NCBI GenBank assembly: GCA_964017185.1 | Contig: OZ024878.1 | Location: 17,797,851 to 17,861,850 of the forward strand | Direction of reading: 5' to 3' | Origin: Rugalucina vietnamica | Taxonomy: Eukaryota; Mollusca; Bivalvia; Lucinida; Lucinidae | Length of the DNA stretch: 64,000 bases | Shown here: positions 34,674-47,200 of the stretch, piece by piece | Layout: each line of letters opens with the position of its first letter | Position numbering within the stretch: the first letter of the stretch is position 1 | The notes under the pieces: model-generated | What the model saw: the letters and a program-made list of their open reading frames with translations, nothing else | Told to the model about the DNA's origin: nothing | Databases searched by the model: none | Program-made: the position numbers and the translations under genes

Positions 34674-35137
34674 GGGTCACCTTGGCCGAGTGGTTAAAAT
34701 CGCTGATATTTGAGCCGCCTCGTGGGAAAACCAACAATGTGGTTTCCGAACAGGTCTGACACAAACCGGCCTGTACAGTCACAGAAAAGAGCTAGAAGCT
34801 TGAAATTTCGGATTTAAGTAGAAGAGGGATTGCACTATCCGAGTAGCGAAAACAAAGGCGCTGATCAGCTTCGCGGTTACCGCGAAGCTGATCTGCGTCT
34901 TTATTTTCGCCTATGCAGATTGTTGGTTTTCCCATGAGACGGCTCATTTCCGTATTACCGCATTTAACCATTCGATTATCTCACTGCTGTGTCGGGTGTG
35001 GGTTCGAGCTCCACGCGGGGCGCATGTGGAACAAGCCAAGTTCTGCTTGCGGATGTGCTCGGTGGTTTTTCTCGGGGTTCACCCCACCTACAGATTGGCC
35101 TGTTGCAAATGAGCTGAAATAATCTTGAAAGGGAATC
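34674..35137 (+). mobile_element. tRNA-derived SINE interrupted by a PalA element
   Basis: The SINE head CTTGGCCGAGTGGTTAAAAT (A box) stops at 34710. The PalA copy occupies 34711-34946 (236 bp). The SINE resumes with CATTTAACCATTCGATTATC and the B box GGGTTCGAGCTCC, ending at about 35137. Comparison with the uninterrupted SINE at 16.1 kb shows that only the PalA plus two or three T bases was added. Confidence 0.8.
34711..34946. mobile_element. PalA element nested in a SINE
   Basis: Full length, 236 bp, nearly identical to the 1.5 kb and 57.7 kb copies. The hairpin core is CAGCTTCGCGGTTACCGCGA. Confidence 0.8.
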
Positions 35138-35384
35138 CAAAAGACAAAAAATACGGGCTCTCAGTATATGTCTGTCAGAACAAATGGGTGTGTGGCATTG
35201 TTCATACCGCAAGGCAATATTTCTCAATTTATGCTTTGTTAACACAAGACTAGTCGCCGGACAGATACATTTGGCATCAGTTTGTTATTTTACCATATAT
35301 CATTATGACTTGATACATTAACTGCTCTGCAGAGACTTACCCACGTATTTCCTATTTCAAGAGTCAAACTGGATAAATAATACA

Positions 35385-35619
35385 TGAGCCTGTGCATGAG
35401 AAACCAATAATTTGGAGTTCCCACCAGGTCCGACACAAACCGGGCTGTACAGTCACGGAAGCAGGCTAGATTCTTGAAATTTCGGATTTAAGAAGAAGTG
35501 GAATTGTACTATCTGTGTAGCGAAAAGAAAGACGCTGATCAGCTTCGCAGTTACTGCGAAGCTGGTCTGCGCCTTTGTTTTCGCATATGCAAATTGTTGG
35601 TTTTTCATGCGACGGCTCA
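35385..35619. mobile_element. PalA element, variant ends
   Basis: It starts TGAGCCTGTGCATGAGAAAC, like the 9.1 kb copy, and keeps the CAGCTTCGCAGTTACTGCGA core. Confidence 0.75.
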
Positions 35620-35753
35620 CATCATTTCTTAAGATATGAGTCGCTATTAAATCAAAAGCATATGAAGGCGTCCCATTCATCTACTTTTGTGAATATAATT
35701 ATGATCTGTATGGTATGATGGGTAGTTTATTTTCACATTATTAATGTGTTATT

Positions 35754-36374
<621 letters not shown>

Positions 36375-36455
36375 TACATTTTCCCCACAATGCTCCAGCA
36401 GGGGGCGGATAAGTGTGTTATAGGCAGTCTCTCGTACCTTTTGATTTTAGTTCAT
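36375..36455 (-). pseudogene. Short LINE reverse-transcriptase tail relic
   Basis: The minus strand encodes RETAYNTLIRPLLEHC at about 36390-36440, matching the conserved 'AY.TLVRP.LEY' motif of non-LTR ORF2 tails. Neighbouring bases on both sides (36.2-36.6 kb) are probably also LINE-derived, but frames are lost. Confidence 0.45.
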
Positions 36456-36653
36456 GAAGATCAGCGTACTGGTGGCATTTTAGATATCCAATCGATGTGG
36501 GGACTTTAGGATAGGCCACTGGAGATACACGAGATATCCAGCTACAGACAACCTCCAGGACTTGACCATGCGAAGTGAATGAAAAGTTAAATTGTCACCG
36601 CACCACGTGACACTTTGACAGATTAAATGCCATGTCCCACCCGTCTTACCATG

Positions 36654-36862
36654 TGAGCCGCACCTTGGGAAAACAGGTCTTCCGGGTTTCTGACCAGATC
36701 CGACATTAACCGGCCTGTACAGTCAGAGAAGCAGGCTAGAAGCTTGAATTTTGGGATGAAAGAAGAAGAGAGATTGGCTATCCGTGTAGCGAAAACAAAG
36801 GCTCTGATCTGCGCCTTTGTTTTCGCACAGGCAAAAATCCGGTTTTCTCACGATGCGGTTCA
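36654..36862. mobile_element. PalA-related element (subtype with short core)
   Basis: The ends are TGAGCCGCACCTTGGGAAAA. The hairpin arms are deleted down to GGCTCTGATCTGCGCC, giving a 209-bp copy. Confidence 0.65.
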
Positions 36863-37261
36863 TGTAATCTTAACATTCAGGGCTGGAATCAAGAAAAAGA
36901 AGCATCATTTAAGGGATTCTCCTGTCTTTACTTACAAATGTGCCTATATAAAGAAACGCTTTTAAAGTAAGGTTTGCATTAGCGATAAGCCGAATTATTG
37001 ATATAATTGCAAATCATGAATTTTGTATTAAATAAATAATTTTATTATAATCCAGCCTGTTAATGTGATTATCGTTTGGTTTTATCTTGAGTCTGTCCCC
37101 AGACAATATTTGCTAGGTTCTATTCTAGTCATGCCACGTTTTGAGCATTGCTTGACATATATTACATGTTCCAAATAAAACTATTACAATTGTCATAATT
37201 TTCAAATGATGAAAGAAAATCTACCCGAAATGAAAGCAAATACTGAATTATATATCTGTTC

Positions 37262-37400
37262 ACATCATGCAAAATGATTATTTTATGAATGCTACGTTGT
37301 TCATCACTGTCAACTCAAACAATGTCTGACTGCCTTTTCTGTCTTTGGAACATCTGCGTTAGCAGAAAGCAAAGTATGATCATTACATGTGACAAGTTTA
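37262..37400 (-). repeat. Dispersed repeat, inverted relative of 4.0 kb
   Basis: Complement of 3995-4110. It continues with AAAGCAAAGTATGATCATTA. Confidence 0.65.
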
Positions 37401-37605
37401 TCAAACAGACCAACTCTTGTCCACAGAATATGGTAAGCTTTGATGTCGTTTTGGAACACGGGGAGAGACAAAACGTAAGCGAAGCCTTTTAAAATGGATT
37501 CATATACAAAAATGTATCGGAATGACAGAGCAGTCAGTATACACACATATAAAGTTTAATGGTATAGCCACATATAAAGTTTAATGTTAGCAAGCGTACA
37601 TGTAA

Positions 37606-37866
37606 CATTACGAAATCTTGTCCATGCAATAAACAGATATGTTTAGGTTGTAAAAACTGAAAATTTTGATACTTTGAATATTGTTGCTCCAAAACATTGA
37701 CTGTGGGTACACGTTAGAACCGCCCCGCTGAGGCGGTTCTAACGAGTACCCTCAATCTATGTTTTGGAGCAAAAATAAGAAAAAAAAATAGGCAACCCCT
37801 GCATACCCCAGTTTTGCTATATAAAAGTGGGGTATAAGGGGGATATTTTTTTCTAATGAAGACATG
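37606..37866. mobile_element. PalB foldback element, diverged
   Basis: The core is AACCGCCCCGCTGAGGCGGT. The arms are shortened (CATTACGAAATCTTGTCCAT). Confidence 0.7.
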
Positions 37867-38288
37867 TAACTGTTCTTGTGTCAATATCAGCAGAAATACA
37901 TAAACTATATGAATATCATAATTGTGCAGTCTTGTGAATTAATACACATAGCATGGTGCAAAATGAAAAGAAGCCTTAACCAACATGGCCACTGATAAGC
38001 AGTTCATGAGTATGATCCCAGAGGGTCTCGGATTAGAGTCAAATTGAGATAGCTTAATTAATTTTCAAACTGTTTCACCATAGCTGTTGGTTGGACGTAA
38101 AACTCTTGCATACAACAATTAAGATAAGAAGAACCTCACAACGTTAAATAAGAATAAGCACAGGAAAAAAATTGAAATCGCTAAATGCATGTGTGCATGA
38201 TAACGAAACGTGATGTCTGGTTACAATTTCTGTGTTAGGACAAGACGAGACGGTACTGTAAAGCATGATCAATGTCCACTGCCTTATC

Positions 38289-39463
38289 TTACGTGAATAG
38301 AAGGACGCTTGAAAATGCTGATTCTAGCCCTACATGATCGGGATTATTTCGTCCTTGAACATACAGGACGTTTCCCCTCGTCAGTTTCAATATTAAGTTC
38401 ACGGTGTTGGCTTCATAATGACCGTTGCTAGTATCACCAAAATAAAATCTATGCACTTGCTCTGTATCTTTCATTAGGTACATGTCAAGAGTTTTCCCTG
38501 ATTGTGCGACGATCTTGACCCCGACTGAATAGGTACCATTTACTGGGACGGTTAAATGGCCGAATATAGGATTGTATATGTTTCCCATGTTGGTGTGGAC
38601 CTTATCAAAAATAAGTGTCTGTCGGGCATACACATTGACGTTGTTTGTCCGAGTGGCGCTGAATGCAAATTTCGATTTGCTTAACATCCAGTCTGAAAGG
38701 AAATGAAAGTATAAAGGACATGACACGTGTATAGCTATACAGATCGAAAAACAAAAACTCGGCTTGAATAGATCTAGAAGGCTTTCGGAGCCCAAGAATA
38801 GCGTCGGTTTTGTTGATACCAAAATACCATTCATTTTGTGTAATATCATAGGTCTGCAATAAAATGTTCTATTGTTCTATGGTTAACACAATGTTAAGGA
38901 TGCATCTAAGTAAAGTATGTACTGCCTTCGTATTGGTGTCATCAAATTCAACACAATTCGGACTGTGCAACCACACAATAGATTCGAGAGATTGGATGAA
39001 TGAAGTGGATGAAATGCACATAATGTTTATCTCGAAACATCTGTCTCGAAAACAAAGGCGAAAAACATCTTAAAAGCAATTATATTGGAGTGCATGCGTG
39101 TGCGTATATTAGACGCATTTAATTAATCGTACTGTTGACCAGCTGATGCTTATCTTTACAGGTTATCTCAGCCCTCAACAATCGACTTATGCTAGACAGA
39201 ACACTGACATAAAAGCAACCCGTCCATTTTTATAAATTCAAAACTTGAATAACGCTATATTTACCGGCGTCCCGTTGCATTCTGTTGTCGATTTCACTCA
39301 ACTTGTCCTCCAGGGTGTTCACTTCATCCTGTAGTCGTATACGTTCCGCTCTCTCTACCTGTAGTAACTCGTTGACGTCACTGACGTTAGCTGGAGCTGC
39401 ATTTGTGACGCTTACTATGAAAACACATGACATCAAAACAAAAGCGTCTACGCCCAGTGCCAT
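38289..39463 (-). CDS. Secreted C1q-domain-containing protein, two exons
   Basis: Exon 1 is 39265-39463 and exon 2 is 38289-38692, joined by a GT-AG intron of 572 bp (phase 1), giving 200 residues. Residues 1-22 form a signal peptide with a hydrophobic core (FVLMSCVFIVSV) and an Ala-rich cleavage region. Residues about 30-62 are a heptad-like, charged coiled coil (LQVERAERIRLQDEVNTLE). The rest is a globular C1q/TNF-like domain: FAFSATRTNN near its start, then IFDKVHTNMGNIYNP, an FGHLTVPVNGTYSV-type strand and a hydrophobic end (SVLLFT). There are no collagen Gly-X-Y repeats, so this is the collagen-less 'ghC1q/C1q-like' architecture that is greatly expanded in bivalves. Family members bind microbial surfaces or act as secreted lectin-like recognition proteins; the ligand here is unknown. 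The coiled coil probably drives trimer formation. The start is the only ATG in front of the signal peptide. A TATTAAAA motif lies about 75 bp upstream (39535-39546, minus strand) as a possible TATA element. Confidence 0.88.
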
Positions 39464-39624
39464 TTTGAAGTAAACTGTTCAATGACAAGAATGAGACTGA
39501 CTAATATGATCTCCAGGGCTTTATTTCTATCTTTTCTACCTTTTAATAGAGGAAAATTTTCCTCTTTGAAAAGGTCGAAGCAGAACACAATGTTAGGGAT
39601 CATCTAAGCTGCGTCTCGAGGAAC

Positions 39625-39835
39625 TCTGTCTTCGGGGTCTTTAACAAACCAGTCTCAGCAGTCACAGAAGGTAACACTATGATGTGCATGCGTGAATTTT
39701 GGACCGAAGAAAATGGACTTTACCCGATGATCCGAGAAGCGAAAACAAAAGCATTTATCAGCTGAGCGGTAATTACAGTGGCTTAGTTTTCCTATCTGTA
39801 AAATGAAGGATTTTCTTGATGCGCCTTAATTATCT
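39625..39835. mobile_element. Degenerate PalA-related element
   Basis: Recognisable by GTCTTCGGGGTC, CAGTCACAGAAG, GAGAAGCGAAAACAAAAGC and ATCAGCTGAGCGGTAATTAC. It lies upstream of the C1q gene. Confidence 0.45.
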
Positions 39836-40194
39836 TGTGAGAGTACAGTAAGTCCCATTTTCCACAACGTTCATCTTGACACTTAAACTTAATGTCAAAC
39901 TTTCCTCGATGTTTATTATTTTACCTCAAGTCACTTGAAAACTAGAAAGTGGCTAAGTACATTTAAAGCGACCCACAAAGTACCACTTTGAAGATCTTCC
40001 TTCAAAAACTACTTTATCTACCGGTATCTATCTTCATATACTGAGTCGATCTATTTCTGATCATCATCTCAGATATGGTGTGGGTGCTAAATTTTGAATT
40101 TAGCAAGATGGGGAGAACATTCGGGATGGTCCATTAAAACTATTTACAAAAAGCTAGACAGAGGCATACTAAAACGTATAAATCTAAATAAGAG
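39836..40194. other. Intergenic between C1q gene and LINE relic
   Basis: No gene, repeat or clear regulatory element seen. Confidence 0.45.
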
Positions 40195-40905
40195 CCTTGA
40201 ATTCTTCAGCAGTCTTTGATGAGACCACTGAAGAGGGAAGACTATTCCATAAAGGGATAGTCGTAGGGAAAAAAAGAATTCTTCAGAGCATTACTATAGG
40301 CCATATATATTGTGTATTGTGAATCATGAGATGCCCTGGTGCTTCTTAAGTTGGGTGCTGGGGTCAGATATCTATCTTTATCAAGAGACACTGTACCAGA
40401 GTGAATCTTGTAAAAGAAAGATAATGAGGACTTCACCCTGCGGTCCTCCAGGGATGGCCACTCGAGTTCATCTAACATATCGTCGACGCTACTCCTGTTC
40501 CGCCATTGCCTGCAGGTCTACCTGGCTGCTGTCTTCTGCACTTTCTCCACCTTTTTGTCTCAGTTTCATTATAAGGATGCCAAATAAGAGCTGCATACTC
40601 GAGCTGAGGACGAACCAATGTTTTGTATGCAACTTCCTTTGTATGCCGAGGTGCAAGGGCCAAATTGCGCCGAAGAAAATCCAATGTCTTAGTAGTCATG
40701 AAGCGATCCACTTGTGTGTAGATCCTCTAATCCCGTAGTAGTGCAGTTTGTAAAGTAACCTTTTATGTGGTACCTTGTCAAAGGCCTTAGCGAAATCCAT
40801 GATGATTGCACTCCGTTTATCTGTGACCCCGGTTCAGAGCTCCATCCAGATTACTTACCATGTCATGAAAGAATTGAGCCAGCTGGGTCTATTTTAATTT
40901 TATAT
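40195..40905 (-). pseudogene. Non-LTR retrotransposon reverse-transcriptase C-terminal relic
   Basis: On the minus strand, from high to low coordinates: a piece of the RT domain with MDFAKAFDKVPHKRL (near 40770-40805), the thumb/tail segment KTLVRPQLEYAALIWHPYN (near 40585-40645), a VEKVQKTAAR-type motif (near 40520-40550), and the terminal part ending near 40200. A nonsense codon and several frameshifts break it. The order and spacing match the 3' end of a jockey/CR1-like LINE. It lies 0.35 kb upstream of YIPF3 exon 1 and is 5'-truncated, as is typical of LINE insertions. Confidence 0.8.
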
Positions 40906-41024
40906 TCACGGAGCATCTGTCCCTCCGGAAAGATGTTTTGCACAAGGAATCCTAGAAAAATCACTATCTAGGTGATTTGAAGTCAGCCAATATTCACTGC
41001 CAATCACAGTATCAGGGGTATGAA

Positions 41025-41029
<5 letters not shown>

Positions 41030-41080
<51 letters not shown>
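41030..41080 (+). repeat. (CT)n microsatellite
   Basis: An uninterrupted CT dinucleotide run of about 50 bp lies about 165 bp upstream of the YIPF3 ATG. CT/GA tracts can affect promoter chromatin in animals, but that role here is only a guess. Confidence 0.9.
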
Positions 41081-41084
<4 letters not shown>

Positions 41085-41089
41085 ATATT

Positions 41090-41246
41090 TTTGCTGAAAA
41101 TCCTGTAGACCATGGTCCAAAACAAAGCGGCGAAACGCAGGACCGAAATGACCTATTGGAGAAATCGATCATTTTGGGGCGCGTCGCTTCATATCGGTCG
41201 ATTCGTTTGATTCTTCTTCAAGGGGCAGAACTCAAAATAAACAACA
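41090..41246 (+). promoter_or_regulatory. Probable promoter / 5' UTR of YIPF3
   Basis: This 150-bp stretch directly before the first ATG is richer in CpG (GCGGCG, GGGGCGCGTCGC, several CGATC/TCGATT sites) than the AT-rich surroundings. It lacks a clear TATA box, as expected for a housekeeping promoter. A (CT)n tract ends just upstream. The transcription start is not visible. Confidence 0.35.
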
Positions 41247-44200
41247 ATGGCCGACACGTCACAAAGCTGGGGAAATGAACATGTAAAAACAAGTTTTTGC
41301 TCCTTATTTTGTTTTCTTTGGACCTTTTAAGTATCGCCTGTTTTTTTTCGCTGCCAAGAGCTTTTTATACAATGAAGGAAGCTGAAAAATGAATGTCATC
41401 CTATATTTTACGTTGGTCGAAGTCTCAAAAAAATTCTTCAAAAATTAATTTTACACAAGTATTAGCTTTCACAAAACCTTCATTTTACTGTGTACAGAAT
41501 CGGTCAGTTTCTAAGCATTACCTCAGGAGCTGTGAAACTTTGACATTTTCCAGCAAGGCCACAGCGACCAGGAGAACTTTAAACAAGGGAACCAGCCAAA
41601 AGTCCTGAGACTAGTGTAGAGGTTTCACCTCTATGCTAGTCTGCTCCACTCCTTATTTCAGATCTGATAATTGATCAAGCTAGTGGTCACCTGAACTGTA
41701 TCTTTTCTGCTTTTTTGCTCATTTTGTTGTGGGTATATCTTGGTCAATATCTTTGTGATTTAATCATATTTAGACTCTTATAAGATCATAATTTTCCAGA
41801 AATATTCCAGGCTTCATACCTTGAGTTCGTCCAAACAGAACTCCACCAAGCTATGTCCTTTTACTTAATCTCTCTGGGCTACTGTATGTTCACATTTCAA
41901 TCTTTGAGCATATTTTAGGACTATCATGACTGCAATATGCTTCACAAAAGTCACTCTTTTCCAATTCTTTGTCACTGATCTATGTTTTGTAAGGAGAGAC
42001 ATCGTCAGAGCACCCTTGTTTGTCAGTCTAATTGCAATCTCCTGTTTCTGTATCCTCACTGAAGCAGATCCCCTCTGCATAAGTATGTTATACTACTGCA
42101 AGCTGGAATTATACCCATCTGAAGTCCCCCTTGATTTAGTGTATTCCTTGGACCAAATGCACTTGGGCAGAGGGACTTAGACCAATCCATAAAATTATCA
42201 CTTGGAGTCTCTGGCCAAAGTGGGTATCCCATGGACCAGATTATTTTTAGTAATCAGAAGTAACAAAATTATCTTTCAAATATCATCAAATGCTTTGTTC
42301 CTTTGACCTTCTGTCCTGTTCTGACCCTGTTTGATTCTATTTCCAGGGGACAGCTGTGATTAACCTTAGTGATACAGAAATGGATGCTGCAGGCAGTGAT
42401 ACCTCAGACTATGAAACTAACTTCTCAGGTAAGCCTACATCAGGGCCTGAAGATAAATCTACTTACCATGTAAATTATGAACAGGTTTTGGCAGGAATAC
42501 AACTTACAGTTTTAGATATGATAAAACAAAAATTCACGGCACATTTGCAGATTCCACAGACTAGGAAACATAACTTCTAAGATAAGAGAACCTCTATATG
42601 GTTGGAAAGAAACAATTTGAAAATGTAAATGCATGTAAATTCCCCATTTGGGATGTTTAAACCAATGCTGCTTCAAAACTAAGCTCCTTACTAGGGTAAT
42701 GAATAAAAAGTTAAACTATCAGTAGGGTAAACAAATAACATAAAAAGTTAAACTATCAGTAATCAAGCTGTGAATGGTTCCTACAATATATTACTTGTCC
42801 AAACCTCATTTTCCACTAAAATTGGGTTTGGATTTTCTTGTTTCCACTGTTAACCAACAATGGTTTCAATTCATAAATGTATTTTACAGAGAGCGGGAAG
42901 CCAGGAACAGGAAGTAGGGCATCAGGGGGAGGCAGTTTGGGCTCGATGAAACAGAGGCTGCAGGAAAATGTTACCAATATGGTGGGTTTCATGTCCAGGG
43001 TTGGTGTTTAAAATTTAGCCTGTGTGCGAGAAAACCGACAATTTGGGTTTCGACCAGGTCTGACACAAACCGGGCTGTACCATTACAGGAGCAGGCTAGA
43101 AGCTTGAGATTTTGGATTTAAGAAGAAAAGGGATTGTACTATCCGTGTAGCGAAAATAAGGATGCTGATCAGCTGTTCAGCTACTGCACAGCTGATCTGC
43201 GTCTTCGTTTTCGCATATGTAGATTGTTGGTTTTCCCATGCGGCTGCTCAGTTGTCAGTGACTCTCTACTAGGCAGTGAAAAATATAATCATTGATCAGC
43301 TTGAATGAATTTTCAATTGATATGCACCTTTGTTACTGACTAAAGCAAAATGCAGCCTTATCAATATCACGCCTGGGAAACGGTCAATTTGTACACCGCC
43401 GGTGCTCCATTGTAAGTGAAGTTGACGGTTTCCGGTGCCGGAGTTGACCGACGTAAATAGTGGGAATTTTACTGGGTCAACCAGTTCAAGGTAAAATATT
43501 TTCCTTATTCTAAATCCATTCAAAAATCGGAGAATGTCAGATGATGCGCCTGTGATTGGGGATTTTACAGGAACTCGTATTACATGAAAACATTATAAAA
43601 GTATGTAGTAATCAGTTTTCGCGTTTGAAATACTGGGTTATTTAGTGAATGTACATGTCTAAAAGTTCCAGACTTAAGCCATGTACACATTCCACGTGCG
43701 GTGTTAAAAATAAACTACCAAGTTTAGAGTACACATTATTGGTTTAAGGTATTGTGTGTAAAAAATAACCTTTGGTTACAAGAAATTGGAACCAAAATTA
43801 TACAAGCGTACCAATTGACGACTGGAGTGCAATTTAACTAATGCATTTGCAATGCTATCATGATAAATTAAAATAAGAACCGAGATATCACTATTTTGAT
43901 GCATGTTGTTTTCTTTGAGGACAAAATTCCGTTAGGAAATAATGTTGATTCTCTTTTTGTACCATTTTCATGCCTGCTTATGCTACACTGTCGCATAGAT
44001 ATAGAAATTGTCGAAAGTCATTGTCATATGAACCGCTTAATCCAATACCCTGACCTTCACCTTGCCATTACAAGTTACACTACACATCTTAAGCTGTCTT
44101 ATAAGTATTTCACTTGCAAAAACTTAAATGATTATAATCTTCACGCTTAATTTCTGTGGGTGTGCTAATTGATGATAGGGCGTACAATTTGACCAATACT

Positions 44201-47200
44201 AACCCAGTGAAGCAACTTGCTGCTTAACGTCAGTATAGACACCCAGTCGGACAGCCCTTTTTGTTTTGTCTCAATATTTATGGCTTATGTGAACACGAGA
44301 TTATAGGTACCAGAAACAGCTTAAACTATTCAAGATTGCAGGTGTTATATAACGAATTATTGCTGATGGTTAATATCTTGTGATAGAAATAAGTTCACAT
44401 GTTAAAGGAAAAACTACCAGTAACAGAACTTATTTATCCATCCTGCTTTTGATAACTCATTTGGGAATTTCTAATGATAATCACACTGATTGCCAATCTG
44501 AACACCGATTCAAGGGTTTTCCCCATATAAGTCTTACAACAGCTCCTTGCAGCACAAGTTCTGTCGGCAGGGACAAATTGGTTGAAGCATGTGACGCCCT
44601 TGTTAACTGAAATCTAATCATATACATTTGACTTCCCGAATAGAAGAAAGACATGCATATTTATGTATTGCCTATCACACAGGTCACGGACAAAAATTCG
44701 CTGATCTGCTCCATCCTGCCAAAAAGAAGAAAAAAAATGAGTATCATATTACAGAACTTACAGGGGAGCGCGAATCGAGAGGTCCTGGATTCAAATGCCA
44801 CTGGCTTCGGGTTGTGTAATCTTGGTTGGGCCGGGAAGCAGCAAAAAAATAAGCATAGTTAAAACAATATTGCCAATAAAGCAGCCTACAGCAACATTTG
44901 TAAGTCAGTCCAGGCCAAGCTTAGGGACATGCAAGATTCCTGGCTGCGGAGAAAACAGAATAGATTAAGTCTTTTGCGGACAGAAAGGTCATGAAGAAAT
45001 TTCATGATGCACTGAAAAACATTTATGGTCCAAAAAGCTCTGGAGCCACCACATATCTCAGTGCAGATGGAATCACTCTTCTCGCAGATAAAGAAGCTAT
45101 CTTGAAAAGGCGGACAGAACACATCTATAGTGTACTGAATCGACCATCAAGCATCAGACAGACTTCCACAGATAGAGTGCAATGTTCTGTTAGACGAATT
45201 TCCAACCGTCATGGAAACAAGAAAAGCTGTTCAACATCTGTCATCTGACAAAGCTCCAGGTGCAGATGCAATTCCTGCCGAGGTTCATAAGGCTAGAGGA
45301 CTACGCATGGCAGAGAAACTGGCAGAATTTTTTCACTGTATGTGGAGGTAGAAGGCAAGAATTTAAGGATGCATCCATAATCCACCTATACAAGCGGAAA
45401 TGACGGACTAACAGACATAGCAAACGAAAACATGTTCTCACAAGTACAAGAATAGATCGTCAAGTCAGGAAGATTTGGTTAAAAACCACAAACATGTATA
45501 CTAAACGTTCCCCACATGATACAACCATTAAATGCTTGAACTTCCATTCCAAAATGCACACAATAGGGGTTCCGGCCAACACTTCATACATCTCATATCT
45601 TCATTGCTCTCTCTTTATTACAACCATATCACATATATTAGAGATACTGTGTATTCCATATATAAGTCATAGAGCTTTCTGTCTAATCCTGTTGCAACAT
45701 GCTATTTTTGTAGATGTATATATCATTGTTTCTCTAATAAAACATGTTATTTAAAACAATATGCAAAACTAGAGATTGTATTAAAATTGCAGCTCCATTC
45801 AGTTCTTATTATATCTTTCTGATATTGGGCCCCTGCCCAAGGGAATGACTGCTTGCACCTAAAAAGTATTTCTGACTGGCCGACCACACGATTACTTTTG
45901 AACCGCTTAAAAATCATGATCCTGTCCATGAAAAGTGGTCAAACCATCCATACATATAAACTAATGTTGGTTACTTGGGTGCCATACTTAAAAGCTTAAT
46001 ACACATTTCATGACATCCCAATGTTGGATAGAAGTCAAAAAATGGAGGCCACGTCCCGACATAGCCATAATTGTAGGACGTATTTAGCAACAAACAAATC
46101 TTTTGTGACATTTGTCAGCCTGAGATTTATTTCATAATAGAAGTTTGTTACATTGTTGATACAGCATTAACAAAACAATTTCCCATTAGTTAAATTTCAC
46201 ACCGATCGTCAACTGGTACACTTTTGAAGAAAAAAATGGTTCTAGTGTTTTACATTTCTCTTTCTAATATTCAATATAGCAATACTGGAATAACTAGATC
46301 AGCTGGCTAACCTGCACTCCAATACACTCCATGACCTCCCTCCTCTCCCGTGCCAGCTTAGCATTAGTTCCGTGTAAACAAATGTCGAAAGAAGCTTACA
46401 GATGCATTATTAGGTGATAATTGTTAGAATGTTTGGTATATTTTCGTAGAAGTAGCATGATTCTTTTAGTAAACACATGCAATCCCTGCAGAATTTCAAT
46501 TAATTTGCAAAAACAATCGTTTTTCTACTTTATGAACCATATTCTACAGTAGTCTCTCCTTATCTATTTATAGACATAATACATATTTTCCATAGAAAAC
46601 ACGAAGTTTTTTTTATGAATCTAAGTTCTTTTACAACTGGAGTATTTATAAATCAAGTCCTATGAGACAAAAAAGATAAAACGCAACATGTTTTTTCATT
46701 TCTTTGGTGTCTTCTATGATTTTTCATTTTCAACAAAGAGCTCAATAGAATGCATTTTTCTGTCGGTATGGGGAGGTCTCACGGAATATCGACGGAAATC
46801 ATTCTGTCTATGGAATAACTTAATGAAAAAACTTCTGTCGACCTGAGTTCTATTATAGAATAGATGTATGTTACATTGTTGATACATATATCATTAACAA
46901 AACAATTTCCCATTAGTTAAATTTCACACCGATCATCAATTGGTACACTTTTGAAAAAATGACCAATGGTTCACCCAATTTTCTCTTATTAATTTTCCAT
47001 GTAAATTACGCACTATTGACTTCTGTTGTAATTCGAGGCTATCGGATCAAACTTGGGATGACTACATCGGAAAATTGAATCACTTTTTGTCCCATAACAC
47101 AAGTTTTGACCAGGGTTTCCTAAACCAGAAAAACGATCTGTGGATAAATTGTATGTTTTTGTGCATGCTTTTTTGAATGCATGGTCTTTATTCATTAGCC

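Noticed and set aside
38605-38859. 84-residue minus-strand frame upstream of the C1q exon 2
   Set aside because: Overlaps exon 2 in another frame and contains the intron's splice acceptor; no signal of coding.
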